From: Lachnospiraceae bacterium
GTDB lineage: Bacteria; Bacillota; Clostridia; Lachnospirales; Lachnospiraceae
DNA: 64,000 nt
Assembly: GCA_022845955.1 (NCBI GenBank)
Contig: AP025576.1
Span: 4,588,001 to 4,652,000 of the forward strand
Direction: 5' to 3'
Shown: positions 36,484 to 44,656 of the stretch, piece after piece
Layout: every line of letters begins with the position of its first letter
How positions within the stretch are numbered: position 1 is the first letter of the stretch
The notes under the pieces: model-generated
Told to the model about the DNA's origin: nothing
The model's database searches: none
The model's input: only the letters and a program-made list of their open reading frames with translations
Made by a program: the position numbers and the translations under genes

Positions 36484-36759
36484 TTTCGGTCATAGAAGCT
36501 TCATCATAGTCTTAATCGATGCCCGGGAAATCGCTTCCACCTTTTCCAGCATCCATGTGCCCGGCGGCGCCGTTTACCTTCCTTCCAGTATAAGCAGCTC
36601 AAGGGCAGTATTTCCGCTATTATAGAAAATAATCAGCATCTGAAAGCCTCCCTGGCGGAGCAGAATGTTTTGCTGCGCTCTGATTTTATGCGAAAGGTGA
36701 TTACCGAAGGCGGGATTACGCCTTCGGAATATAAGGATAAGTTCCTTTCCGCTTTTTGA
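36484..36759 (+). pseudogene. Decayed fragment of a sensor-type regulator
   Basis: The 400-base gap between the HipA-like and ATPase modules contains protein-like sequence on the plus strand with a frameshift. One frame reads IIVLIDAREIASTFSSIHV and PGGAVYLPSS; near 36590 the sense continues in another frame as LKGSISAIIENNQHLKASL, then LLRSDFMRKVITEGGITPSE and a final FLSAF before a stop. The leucine-rich linker plus LLRxxFxRxV pattern resembles the cytoplasmic linker of the membrane AraC regulators in this window. There is no start codon with a ribosome site. I am confident of decay, less so of family. Confidence 0.45.
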
Positions 36760-36762
36760 GGT

Positions 36763-38178
36763 TCAAAACCCTTTTTCTTCCATCGGCAGTTCATATATGT
36801 CTGATAATGTGATTAGGCGAAGTCCTTCTGTCTCCGCCAGTTTCCTTAAGGAAGCAGTAAAACCTGATTTGGCGAAGAAATAATAATAACGCCGGCCGAA
36901 GTGTCCCATAGCCTGTGCATAATCCTCCATCAAATGCCACTCTTCCTCTCCGACAAGGCCGTCACGGAATTTACAGGTTCCAATGATTCCGCTGTCATCA
37001 TCAGCCGCTGTTACTACAATATCTATTTGCGCCTGTTTATGTGTTTTGGGATGTCCTCCCCACCATTGCCCTATATTGCCTATAGGAAAAGGAAGGTTAT
37101 CCTCATAGTACAGAAGATAATCCCTGCACATTTTTTCAAATATCAATCCCATATAATCGGAAAGGCGTTTTTCTATCAGTAAGGGATATGATTTATCTAT
37201 TCTTCCGGATAAGATGGCCGACATATTTTTAGGAAGAAAGGTAAACCAGAAACGGAAAAACGGATCCTCAATCAGGTAAACCGGCCGTTTGCTGTTTGGC
37301 TCCGTCACAGGTGTCTCCCTTCTTATAATTCCAAGCGTTATCAGATTGGCAATATACCTGGAACACAAGCCGGTATCCGTACCCACCGTTGATGCTATTT
37401 CAGAAAGTTTTGTTTTTCCGGAGGCAATTGCGGTAATTACCGCATTATAGACAGCCGGCTCACGAAGCTCCTGCTTCAGAAGATTGGAGGGTTCTTCAAA
37501 CAATGTCGCATTTCTGTCAAAAAAATTTTCAAGGAGGTTTTCCTTTACTGTCTTTTCCGGATCAAATTGCTCCAGATACATGGGAATGCCCCCTGTAACC
37601 CCGTACATAATTGCTTTATCCTCATAGGAATACGCAGGGAACCATTTTCCGGTATCCAGATAATCAAAGGGCAAAACTTTAAATTGTGCCGTTCTGCGGC
37701 CATAAAGAGGACTCTGATACCCCAATACCTGATTTTCCATAAAGCTCATGGATGAGCCGCAGAGAATAACAAACAACCTTGTATTCTTAAATTGATGGTC
37801 CAGATAATTCTGCAATAAAGAGGAGATCCCTTTCTCAGCCTGAGCAAGATACGGATATTCATCAATTACAAGGATCAGACGTTCCGATTCTGCCATTTCC
37901 GAAAGTCTGGTAAAGGCATCGGTAAAACTGCGGTAACTCATCCTCGCCGCACTTTCCCCTGTGCTTACTTCACAAATTGCATTGGACAATACTTCCAGAT
38001 TCTGCTGCGCGCTGTTTTCCTGTGCTGCGAAAAAAACAGTCCGTTTATCCTTGCAGAATTCATTGATAAGAGTTGTTTTTCCAACACGCCTGCGGCCATA
38101 AATGATAGCAACCTCCAGTTTTTCACTTTTATACATATTGTTCAGTTTTTTTAATTCTTTTTCTCTCCCTACAAACAT
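36763..38178 (-). CDS. AAA-type ATPase with DUF234 C-terminal domain
   Basis: A 471-residue protein of the archaeal-type ATPase/DUF234 family. FVGREKELKKL opens the protein, Walker A is GRRRVGKTTLI at about 28-38, the Walker B-like block is LILVIDEYPYLAQ near 100-112, and DPFFRFWFTFLPKN in the second half marks the DUF234 nuclease-like region (IDIVVTAADDDSGIIGTCKF). These proteins are widespread in Clostridia, Bacteroidetes and archaea; their role is unsettled. AGGAGG precedes the ATG, and a perfect 15-bp inverted repeat lies in the leader, suggesting self-regulation. Confidence 0.85.
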   Translation of the reverse strand: MFVGREKELKKLNNMYKSEKLEVAIIYGRRRVGKTTLINEFCKDKRTVFFAAQENSAQQNLEVLSNAICEVSTGESAARMSYRSFTDAFTRLSEMAESERLILVIDEYPYLAQAEKGISSLLQNYLDHQFKNTRLFVILCGSSMSFMENQVLGYQSPLYGRRTAQFKVLPFDYLDTGKWFPAYSYEDKAIMYGVTGGIPMYLEQFDPEKTVKENLLENFFDRNATLFEEPSNLLKQELREPAVYNAVITAIASGKTKLSEIASTVGTDTGLCSRYIANLITLGIIRRETPVTEPNSKRPVYLIEDPFFRFWFTFLPKNMSAILSGRIDKSYPLLIEKRLSDYMGLIFEKMCRDYLLYYEDNLPFPIGNIGQWWGGHPKTHKQAQIDIVVTAADDDSGIIGTCKFRDGLVGEEEWHLMEDYAQAMGHFGRRYYYFFAKSGFTASLRKLAETEGLRLITLSDIYELPMEEKGF

Positions 38179-38192
38179 GCCGGCCTCCTAAA

Positions 38193-38227
38193 TAGTGACT
38201 TACGATACACTATATCGTAAGTCACTA
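38193..38227. promoter_or_regulatory. Perfect palindrome in the leader of the DUF234 ATPase
   Basis: TAGTGACTTACGATA (38193-38207) and its exact complement TATCGTAAGTCACTA (38213-38227) are separated by CACTA. The palindrome begins 14 bases before the ATG and abuts the AGGAGG site, so it could act as a DNA operator or as an mRNA hairpin hiding the ribosome site. It is not followed by a T-run and is AT-rich, so it is not a terminator. Confidence 0.7.
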
Positions 38228-38297
38228 AATCATATTTGTCAATATAAATGGAAAATCCATAGGGAAAACGGCGGAAAGACACGGAAGAAAAAGCCGC

Positions 38298-39155
38298 TTA
38301 CCAGCTTTCCCTGTTCTCCCTCACGAACGCCTGAAACGAACGTGCTTTCCTTCCGGTAACCTTCTCAAAATCATCCGTAACCGTTTTAGCCATCCCCATC
38401 CGGGTCAGCCGATAGAGCATGTTCATGACTTTGCTGTATTCCTCGTCCAGCCCTCGGATGTGAGTCCAGTAATACAGGGCTTTCCCCGGAGAAACCTCCG
38501 AATAGGTGATTTTCCTTCCCAGCTCCTCAGAAAGGATGCGGGCCGCTTCATAGTAATCGATAGCCTCCGGTCCGGTGATCGCATAGGCTTTTCTTTCATG
38601 CCCTTCCGGCCCGGATAGGATCATGCCGGATATATCGCCGATATCCCTGGCATCAATAAATCCGGTCAGGGACTTTGCCGCCGGAACGACGATACGGTTG
38701 AAATATTTGATTTCAAAGGCATGTACACCGCTGAGATTCTGCATAAAAAAGCCCGGCCGCATAAAGCAGTAAGGCAATCCTGTGCGCATCATGTATTTTT
38801 CTATTTTATGGTGGGGAGGCATGGGATTTTTCTCCGCCCCCAGCAAAGATAAAAATACGACAAGACGGATATTCCCCTTCTCTTTCACCGCATCAAGAAA
38901 CGGGTACAGCGCTTCTGGATCGCCCATCTGAGGGGGCCTCATGAGGAAAATACGGTCCGTTCCTTTCAAAGCGCCGGCAAAGGTTTCCGGGCGCTTAAAA
39001 TCAAATTCACAGTATTGTACCGCTGTACCGAACAGCTTCGTGACTTTTTCTTTGTTTGTACCGGCGGCTTTCACCGCTTCCCCTGCTTCAAGCAGATATT
39101 CCGTCACGTATTTTCCCACATTTCCGGTTGCTCCTGTGACCAGTATGTTACCCAT
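38298..39155 (-). CDS. NmrA-like NAD(P)-binding SDR protein
   Basis: A protein of about 285 residues with the atypical-SDR/NmrA fold: VTGATGNVGKYV at 5-16, no obvious YxxxK catalytic pair, and HKIEKYMMRTGLPYCFMRPGFFMQN mid-protein. GAGGAGG lies before the ATG at 39155, inside the end of the MarR gene (8-base overlap), so the start at 39188 is not needed. These proteins often act as quinone reductases or redox sensors, and pairing with a MarR regulator suggests an electrophile or drug response. Confidence 0.85.
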   Translation of the reverse strand: MGNILVTGATGNVGKYVTEYLLEAGEAVKAAGTNKEKVTKLFGTAVQYCEFDFKRPETFAGALKGTDRIFLMRPPQMGDPEALYPFLDAVKEKGNIRLVVFLSLLGAEKNPMPPHHKIEKYMMRTGLPYCFMRPGFFMQNLSGVHAFEIKYFNRIVVPAAKSLTGFIDARDIGDISGMILSGPEGHERKAYAITGPEAIDYYEAARILSEELGRKITYSEVSPGKALYYWTHIRGLDEEYSKVMNMLYRLTRMGMAKTVTDDFEKVTGRKARSFQAFVRENRESW

Positions 39156-39585
39156 TTTTTCTGTCCTCCTCCTTTTGGATGACGGCATTTGCCTGTGTGA
39201 GCAGACGAATCATTTCTCCAAACGCTTCCCTTCCCATATGCTCCTGCAGAAGTGTCATGGTATACAAATATTCGCTGCAGGTGGTATGAACCAACTCCAC
39301 AGCTTTTGGCTCCGGCACAAGAAGGAAGCTGCGCCTGTCATGAGCCCGCGGTTCCTTACCCAGATAACCCTTTGCCGTCAGGGACTTGACCATAGCTGTG
39401 ATTACCGGCTTGCTCACCTGGAAAAATTGCGCGGCTTCCACCGACGACAGGGGTTCCTCCGATGTGACCAGCAGTATCAGCAGGCCCATCTCACTGGAGC
39501 GGATCGGCAGTTCTTTTTTTACCCGCTGATTCAGGCGGCAGAACAGGGAAACGGTCTCTGCGGCTTCGATTCTGATATCCTGCAT
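39148..39585 (-). CDS. MarR-family transcriptional regulator
   Basis: A 145-residue winged-helix protein; the DNA-binding helix region reads LSSVEAAQFFQVSKPVITAMVKSLTAKG at about 55-82, then the wing with PRAHDRRSFLLVPE containing the DRR typical of MarR proteins. AGGAGG precedes the ATG. It is the first gene of a two-gene operon with the NmrA-like protein, and a strong promoter overlapped by an 18-base near-perfect inverted repeat lies directly upstream, a layout for autorepression. Confidence 0.92.
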   Translation of the reverse strand: MQDIRIEAAETVSLFCRLNQRVKKELPIRSSEMGLLILLVTSEEPLSSVEAAQFFQVSKPVITAMVKSLTAKGYLGKEPRAHDRRSFLLVPEPKAVELVHTTCSEYLYTMTLLQEHMGREAFGEMIRLLTQANAVIQKEEDRKNG

Positions 39586-39606
39586 GGTAGTACCTCCTTA
39601 TATAAC

Positions 39607-39655
39607 AGTTAGCCTGACTAACTACTATTGTAGTTAATCAGGCTAACTATGTCAA
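39607..39655 (-). promoter_or_regulatory. MarR promoter with overlapping operator
   Basis: On the minus strand TTGACA (39655-39650), a 17-base spacer and TACAAT (39632-39627), a near-consensus promoter. It is covered by an inverted repeat: AGTTAGCCTGACTAACTA (39607-39624) and TAGTTAATCAGGCTAACT (39631-39648), complementary except for one base. Each arm is itself a near palindrome (TTAGCCTGACTAA), so two MarR dimers could bind: one inside the spacer, one just downstream of the -10. Confidence 0.85.
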
Positions 39656-39786
39656 TCTTTTATATTAAGATCCTTTGTAACGGTTCAGACAAGTCTGGAC
39701 CGTTATTGCATCCGGCCTATGAAATCGCTTCACGATGAGCCGGATTCTTACTGCCGCCACGTTTTCTTACGGCAAACCATCCCTTC

Positions 39787-40221
39787 TTACAAATAGCTCT
39801 CCAGCTTCGTGCACAGCTGTTCCTCTATTTCCGTCAGTTCTTTGCAGAGCTTCTTGGCGGAAGGTTCGGCCTGTCCGTATTCATTCAAATATTTGTTGAG
39901 GGATTTAATTCCCATATTGCAGCCGTCCGTAATAAGATCCGCCACCGTCGCATCGCTGTTATCCATTCCCAGTTTCATGTTCGTTTTTAACCAGGACATG
40001 CCTTTAGCCATTGGAGACGGGTCTTTTTCCTCTTTATCATAGCGGTTGAGCATAGCGTGGATTTCATTTCCCAATTTTTCATGATGGTTTTTGCTTTCCT
40101 GCAGCAGCCGTTTCATCTCGGAATCACTGACCTTTTCCAGAACCTCGTCGATGGAGGAGACTGCCATTTTAGTGCCGGAGTCACATTCCTGAAGTAGCTT
40201 TACGGTATCTGAATTATCCAT
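39787..40221 (-). CDS. Ferritin-like/DUF2383-like helical-bundle protein
   Basis: A protein of about 144 residues starting MDNSDTVKLLQECDSG, rich in charged helices that form a probable four-helix bundle. H-H near residue 46 (NHHEKLGNEI) and repeated acidic residues resemble ferritin-like stress proteins, but a full metal-binding set is not evident. AGAGAGG precedes the ATG at 40221; the frame is open to 40278. It is transcribed alone. A hairpin at 39679-39704 (AACGGTTCAGAC against GTCTGGACCGTT) lies about 80 bases after the stop and may be its terminator. Function unknown. Confidence 0.65.
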   Translation of the reverse strand: MDNSDTVKLLQECDSGTKMAVSSIDEVLEKVSDSEMKRLLQESKNHHEKLGNEIHAMLNRYDKEEKDPSPMAKGMSWLKTNMKLGMDNSDATVADLITDGCNMGIKSLNKYLNEYGQAEPSAKKLCKELTEIEEQLCTKLESYL

Positions 40222-40597
40222 AGCTGTTTTACCTCTCTTTTTTTCTTTATTATTTCGAATTTCCGGATTGTTATGCATGACAAATCAAATATTCGACAAA
40301 AACCGGTTGAAAACGAAAGGAGAAGCCCCGGAACTGGTACAGCATTTCTGCCGGAAACCTGATTTACGTTTCCATATAGTGGAAAATAGAAGTGGTTTTA
40401 TCGCCAATATCGGGGGAGAGGAATATGATATTAATATAAAATTCAAATTTCTCAGTTGCCGAATGGCCTTCCGCCGGCTGTCTGCGAAGTTTGAGTATAG
40501 AAGAATTAAAGAAACACCGCAAGAAGTAAACTGGATGATCTGCTGCAGGCAGCAGACGTCCATCATGAAAACCAGGACCGAATAAGAGGAGAAAAGG
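40222..40597. other. Gap upstream of dapA: no supported gene
   Basis: A plus-strand frame (40268-40585) is open but has no ribosome site. Parts read like protein (FHIVENRSGFIANIGGEEYD), and near 40530 a neighbouring frame gives DDLLQAADVHHENQD running into dapA, which would fit a decayed gene. CTGCTG-CAGG-CAGCAG (about 40541-40556) can fold within this stretch. I see no lysine-riboswitch core. Confidence 0.35.
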
Positions 40598-41494
40598 ATG
40601 AAGAAACTTATTTTTAAAGGTGCGGCAACCGCACTTATTACCCCCATGACGGAAGAGGGTAAGATTAACTTTCCGGTTTTAGAGCAGCTTCTGGAGCTGC
40701 AGATAGAGGGGAAGGCCGATGCGGTGGTTATCGCAGGAACCACAGGGGAAGCCTCCACGCTTTCCGATGAGGAGCATGTGATGCTGGTGGAAAAAGCGGT
40801 AAAACAGGTCGGAGGGCGGATCCCCGTAATCGCCGGGGCGGGAAGCAACGATACCGCCCACGCCGTATGGATGTCAAAAGCGTGTGAAAAAGCCGGCGCC
40901 GATGCCCTCCTTCATGTCACCCCTTATTATAACAAGGCATCCCAGCAGGGACTGTACTTACACTTTACGGCCTGTGCACAGGCCACATCACTGCCGATCA
41001 TCCTCTATAATGTCCCTTCAAGAACCGGCGTAAATATTTGTCCCTCCACTTATAAAAGACTATGCGGGATCAGCAATATCGCGGCCTGCAAGGAGGCCGG
41101 CGGTAATTTATCCCAGATGGCGGAAACCGCCGCTCTCTGCGGGGACGATTTAGTCATTTATTCGGGAAATGACGATCAGATTGGCGCTGCCATGGCTCTT
41201 GGCGCGAAAGGAGTGATATCCGTCCTTTCCAACCTCCTGCCGGAGGAAACACATACCATCTGTTCTTCCTTCTTGGAAGGCGACCTGGAAAAAAGTGACA
41301 GCCTCCAGCAGAAATACCGGGAACTGACAGAAGCCCTTTTTATGGATGTGAACCCGATACCGGTGAAGCAGGCTATGCGGGCCATGGGGTACGATGTGGG
41401 CCAATGCAGGCTTCCCTTATGTGATATGGATTCCGCAAAAACGGAAAAACTTTATGGAGTGTTGAAAAAATACGGACTTCTCGGGCACGCATAA
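40598..41494 (+). CDS. dapA: 4-hydroxy-tetrahydrodipicolinate synthase
   Basis: A 298-residue TIM-barrel aldolase of the DapA/NanA superfamily, which condenses pyruvate with aspartate semialdehyde in lysine/diaminopimelate synthesis. GTTGE at 47-51 (T48, T49), Y137 in LYNVPSRTG, the arginine of that SRTG motif typical of DapA, and the Schiff-base lysine K165 in ACKEAGGN are all present. AGAGGAG lies before the ATG. It is transcribed alone, away from other lysine genes. Because homologues also serve in sugar-acid operons, a catabolic aldolase role is possible but less likely. Confidence 0.9.
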   Translation: MKKLIFKGAATALITPMTEEGKINFPVLEQLLELQIEGKADAVVIAGTTGEASTLSDEEHVMLVEKAVKQVGGRIPVIAGAGSNDTAHAVWMSKACEKAGADALLHVTPYYNKASQQGLYLHFTACAQATSLPIILYNVPSRTGVNICPSTYKRLCGISNIAACKEAGGNLSQMAETAALCGDDLVIYSGNDDQIGAAMALGAKGVISVLSNLLPEETHTICSSFLEGDLEKSDSLQQKYRELTEALFMDVNPIPVKQAMRAMGYDVGQCRLPLCDMDSAKTEKLYGVLKKYGLLGHA

Positions 41495-41529
41495 ACGGTT
41501 ATGATATCCGCCGGTTTTCATAAATATGG

Positions 41530-41967
41530 TTAACAGAAAGTAATTTCATAGATACAGGATAATCCATCCCTTAAGAAGGATCGCTTTACCCGGACTTCCA
41601 CATCACACTCCGCCACACGGGAAAACAGGAGCCGGGCATAGCCCGCGGAACAGTCGCAGAGGGACAGGGGGACTTCTCCCTTCATTGCCTCCGCGATAGG
41701 GCATACACAGTAACTCTTGTTTTCATCTGCCAGTAAGGTTTTCCCGTCATCACTTTTTTGGATAATCCAGCCATACTCTGACCGGAGGAAATCGGTAAAT
41801 CCTTCCAAATCCCCTGCATACTGTTCCGTAAGCTGATCCATGTTATTGATTCTGTAATGGATAAAAGCACAGCTTTCCAGGCAGGCCCGCCTTGTTTCCG
41901 GCGGGCAGTTTTCCTCCAGTCCTTTCAACAGGCCCGCCGCCCATTTTGCACAAAATTCCGTATTCAT
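41530..41967 (-). CDS. Cysteine-rich hypothetical protein (possibly ATC-hydrolase/DUF6144-like)
   Basis: A 145-residue soluble protein with nine cysteines: C in NCPPETRRACLESCAF (about 20-33), SYCVCPIAEA near 86-95 and SLCDCSAGYARLLFS near 102-116. The closing VEVRVKRSFLRDGLSCIYEI block resembles the C-terminal part of L-2-amino-thiazoline-4-carboxylate-hydrolase-like and DUF6144-type proteins; I am not certain of the family. AAGGAGG precedes the ATG by about 12 bases. It is convergent with dapA. Confidence 0.6.
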   Translation of the reverse strand: MNTEFCAKWAAGLLKGLEENCPPETRRACLESCAFIHYRINNMDQLTEQYAGDLEGFTDFLRSEYGWIIQKSDDGKTLLADENKSYCVCPIAEAMKGEVPLSLCDCSAGYARLLFSRVAECDVEVRVKRSFLRDGLSCIYEITFC

Positions 41968-42129
41968 TTATTCCTGTCCTCCTTCCGGTATGTTTCTTTT
42001 ATTATAAGAGCCGGTGCATGAAAAGGAATGGATGATTTGTAATACCGCATGCGCATTTTGGAAAAACTGCTCTCTTACCTGAGAGCTGCGGGCCTGCGAG
42101 AGATTAGAAAAAACTGGTAAATACAGCCA

Positions 42130-44559
42130 TCAGGTGAGAGGCACAGCAAGCTCTACTTCCAGCGCACATTCCGTCCGGCCCGTCATGCCTTCTACGGAAA
42201 TCCTGACACTGCCCGTTTCCCCGGCAGTCCGGATCCAGAAGGAGGAGATGCCCCCGGTGAGAGGGAAGCGTGCCGGCCCTATCAGGCTGACGGGGCCTTC
42301 CAGCTTCACTTCCACACATTCCTGTATAAAAGGCATCAGGTTACCCCTATTATCAATGGCTTCCACTGTGATTCTGGTGGCGTCATAGGTCTCGCCTCCC
42401 GCATAAAGTACCGTATCATCCGGCTTTGCCGTAATTCCGGCCGCATATTTGCCTTCTCCGATTTCACGGCGGCATACGGCCCGGCCGTCCCAAAAGCCCT
42501 CCAGTACCAGATTGTTTGCGATATCTCCCCAGCCGCCCGCGGATTTAATCACAGTGGTTACCAGCCCTTTTACATCAAGCCCGTACTTGTGTGCCAGCTT
42601 TGCCAGATATTCCAAATCCTCCTGCCGCAGGCCGGTCAGCGTTCCTTCCCGCATCCTCTTATCCAGATACTCCTGAAACTGCTGTCGGTCCTCCCCGGAA
42701 AAACCGGATATCACATCCGCTTCCATCAGATGGATCACCATCACCGGCGGATGCGGCAAATAGGGAAAGTCCTCTTTTTGGGGGTAAAAATCCGCCACCT
42801 GCTTTCCATTCTTATAGACTCTGACAAAGTCACAATTGGTCATGATATAAAAAGGAACCATTCCGCCGCCGTCTTTTTCACCGCGGCTTGCCGCAGTAAC
42901 AGGCTCCATCACGATCTGCATCGCCGGATTCTTCTGGGAAGCATAGGCATAGGCCGCATATTTGGGATTACGGAACATATCAAATACGCCGTGATAACAG
43001 ATTTTATCGCCGGATCCGAAGCTGGAGTGGGTATGGTAATCAAAGGCACACCAGCTGATACCTCCCGCCAGATCTTCCCTGCCAAGGCTTTCGTTGATCA
43101 CCCGCAGATGTCTTAACGCATGCTCTGTCAGGCGCTGCTCCTGATCAAACCGTTTTGTGGGATACATATGCCCATTGCTTTCGGTAACCAGAAGCGGCAC
43201 TGGCGATTCCAGGCCGGTTGTTTCCTGCTGCGGACGAAAGACTTCTTCTCCGCCGTCATGGGTGAAATCATTATAGGTGTATACATCCTCCAGCAGCTCA
43301 CTGCGCTGGATATACCTGGTCCCTCCCGTCTGTCTTCCGGGATCCAGGCTGTGCGCCAGTGCGTTTGTCCGTGTATAGAAGCCATGGTCATCCTGGGATT
43401 CATTAATACGCACGCCCCACAATACAATAGACGGCCGGTTATAATCGCGGACAATCATCTCTTCCAGCTCCTTCAGGGAGCGTTCCTTCCAGGCCTCCTC
43501 CCCGATATGCTGCCAGCCCGGGATCTCTTCCATAACGAGCAGGCCCATTTCATCACAGGCGTCCAGGAAATGGCGTGACTGGGGATAATGGCTCGTGCGC
43601 ACCATGTTACAGCCCAGCTCCTCCTTCAAAAGCTGTGCATCCTTCCTCTGCACCCTGCGGGGCATGGCATAACCCGCATAGGGCCAGGACTGATGCCGGT
43701 TCAGGCCGATTAGTTTCACCCTCTTTCCATTCAGGAAAAACCCTTCCGGCGTAAAACGCGCAGACCGGAAACCAAACCGTTCCGTGCAGATGTCCCGGTT
43801 ATCTCCGGCCCTCATCTCTGCCTCCGCCGTATACAGATTGGGATGATCCGGATCCCACAATGCAATTTTCTGTAAATGAGAAAGGGTGATCCGGTATTTT
43901 CCGCACCCCTGTCCCAGGGAAAGAGTTTCCGTCTGTTCCCCTATTTTCTCTCCCTGCGGGGAAAACAGCGTAACTGTCACCGTACTCTCACAGGTCTGCC
44001 GCGCTGTGATTTCACAGCTGCAGTGCAGCGTTTTCTCTTCCTCCAGCGGATCGGGACAGTCCAGAAAAATCCGTGACAGAAATACCGGATCCGCCGCAGT
44101 CAGCCATACCTCCCGGTAAATTCCGCCATAGGTCAGATAGTCCACCACGTTGCCGAAGGGCGGAATGTCCTTTCGTTCCGTGGAATCCACCTTTACGGTA
44201 AGCACATTCTCTTCCCCAAACCTTACGGCCGCTGTCAAATCCACCTGAAACGGCGTAAAACCGCCTTCATGTCCGCCGACATGGATTCCATTGCACCACA
44301 CATCACATGCCGCCATGACCCCTTCAAACTCCAGCAGAACCGTTTTACCCTCCCAATTCTTACTTACCCGGAAAAGCTTCTTATAGCTGCTGATAAACTG
44401 GCATTCCGCTTCATCGAAGCAGTTGTATGGAAGGATTTTGTTAGTATGCGGCAAATCCACCCGGGAATACTCCGCCGTATCGGTGGTACCGCACGGATCG
44501 GCGGAGGTAAAAGAAGGCTTGTAAAGCCAGCTGTCATTAAACGGGATTCTTTCTTTCAA
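42130..44559 (-). CDS. GH2-family glycoside hydrolase (beta-galactosidase/beta-glucuronidase type)
   Basis: A protein of about 809 residues. N-terminal jelly roll (PHTNKILPYNCF; FEGVMAACDVWCNG), immunoglobulin-like domain, TIM barrel with VRTSHYPQSRHFLDACDEMG, probable acid/base glutamate in GVRINESQDD and probable nucleophile in LVTESNGHMY, then a C-terminal domain of about 200 residues. The start is probably a TTG at 44559 after GGGAGG; a GTG at 44583 has no ribosome site. No signal peptide. It is last in an operon with a GH4 alpha-glycosidase and a GPH symporter. The exact beta-linked substrate is not clear. Confidence 0.87.
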   Translation of the reverse strand: MKERIPFNDSWLYKPSFTSADPCGTTDTAEYSRVDLPHTNKILPYNCFDEAECQFISSYKKLFRVSKNWEGKTVLLEFEGVMAACDVWCNGIHVGGHEGGFTPFQVDLTAAVRFGEENVLTVKVDSTERKDIPPFGNVVDYLTYGGIYREVWLTAADPVFLSRIFLDCPDPLEEEKTLHCSCEITARQTCESTVTVTLFSPQGEKIGEQTETLSLGQGCGKYRITLSHLQKIALWDPDHPNLYTAEAEMRAGDNRDICTERFGFRSARFTPEGFFLNGKRVKLIGLNRHQSWPYAGYAMPRRVQRKDAQLLKEELGCNMVRTSHYPQSRHFLDACDEMGLLVMEEIPGWQHIGEEAWKERSLKELEEMIVRDYNRPSIVLWGVRINESQDDHGFYTRTNALAHSLDPGRQTGGTRYIQRSELLEDVYTYNDFTHDGGEEVFRPQQETTGLESPVPLLVTESNGHMYPTKRFDQEQRLTEHALRHLRVINESLGREDLAGGISWCAFDYHTHSSFGSGDKICYHGVFDMFRNPKYAAYAYASQKNPAMQIVMEPVTAASRGEKDGGGMVPFYIMTNCDFVRVYKNGKQVADFYPQKEDFPYLPHPPVMVIHLMEADVISGFSGEDRQQFQEYLDKRMREGTLTGLRQEDLEYLAKLAHKYGLDVKGLVTTVIKSAGGWGDIANNLVLEGFWDGRAVCRREIGEGKYAAGITAKPDDTVLYAGGETYDATRITVEAIDNRGNLMPFIQECVEVKLEGPVSLIGPARFPLTGGISSFWIRTAGETGSVRISVEGMTGRTECALEVELAVPLT

Positions 44560-44656
44560 TTTTCCTCCCTTCCCCGCAGACACCGGATAGCAGGCGTCTG
44601 CGGTATCGGATAATAGCTTTGGCCGCGGAAATGAACGGCCACATCAGTTTACAGGA

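Noticed and set aside
40280..40597. Possible lysine riboswitch or T-box ahead of dapA
   Set aside because: No AGAGGTGC-type lysine-box core, no T-box sequence and no terminator with T-run were seen.
42049..42120. Tiny plus-strand frame MRILEKLLSYLRAAGLREI ending at 42120
   Set aside because: It reads like a gene end, but is only 23 codons long, has no ribosome site and cannot be tied to a family; at most another remnant.
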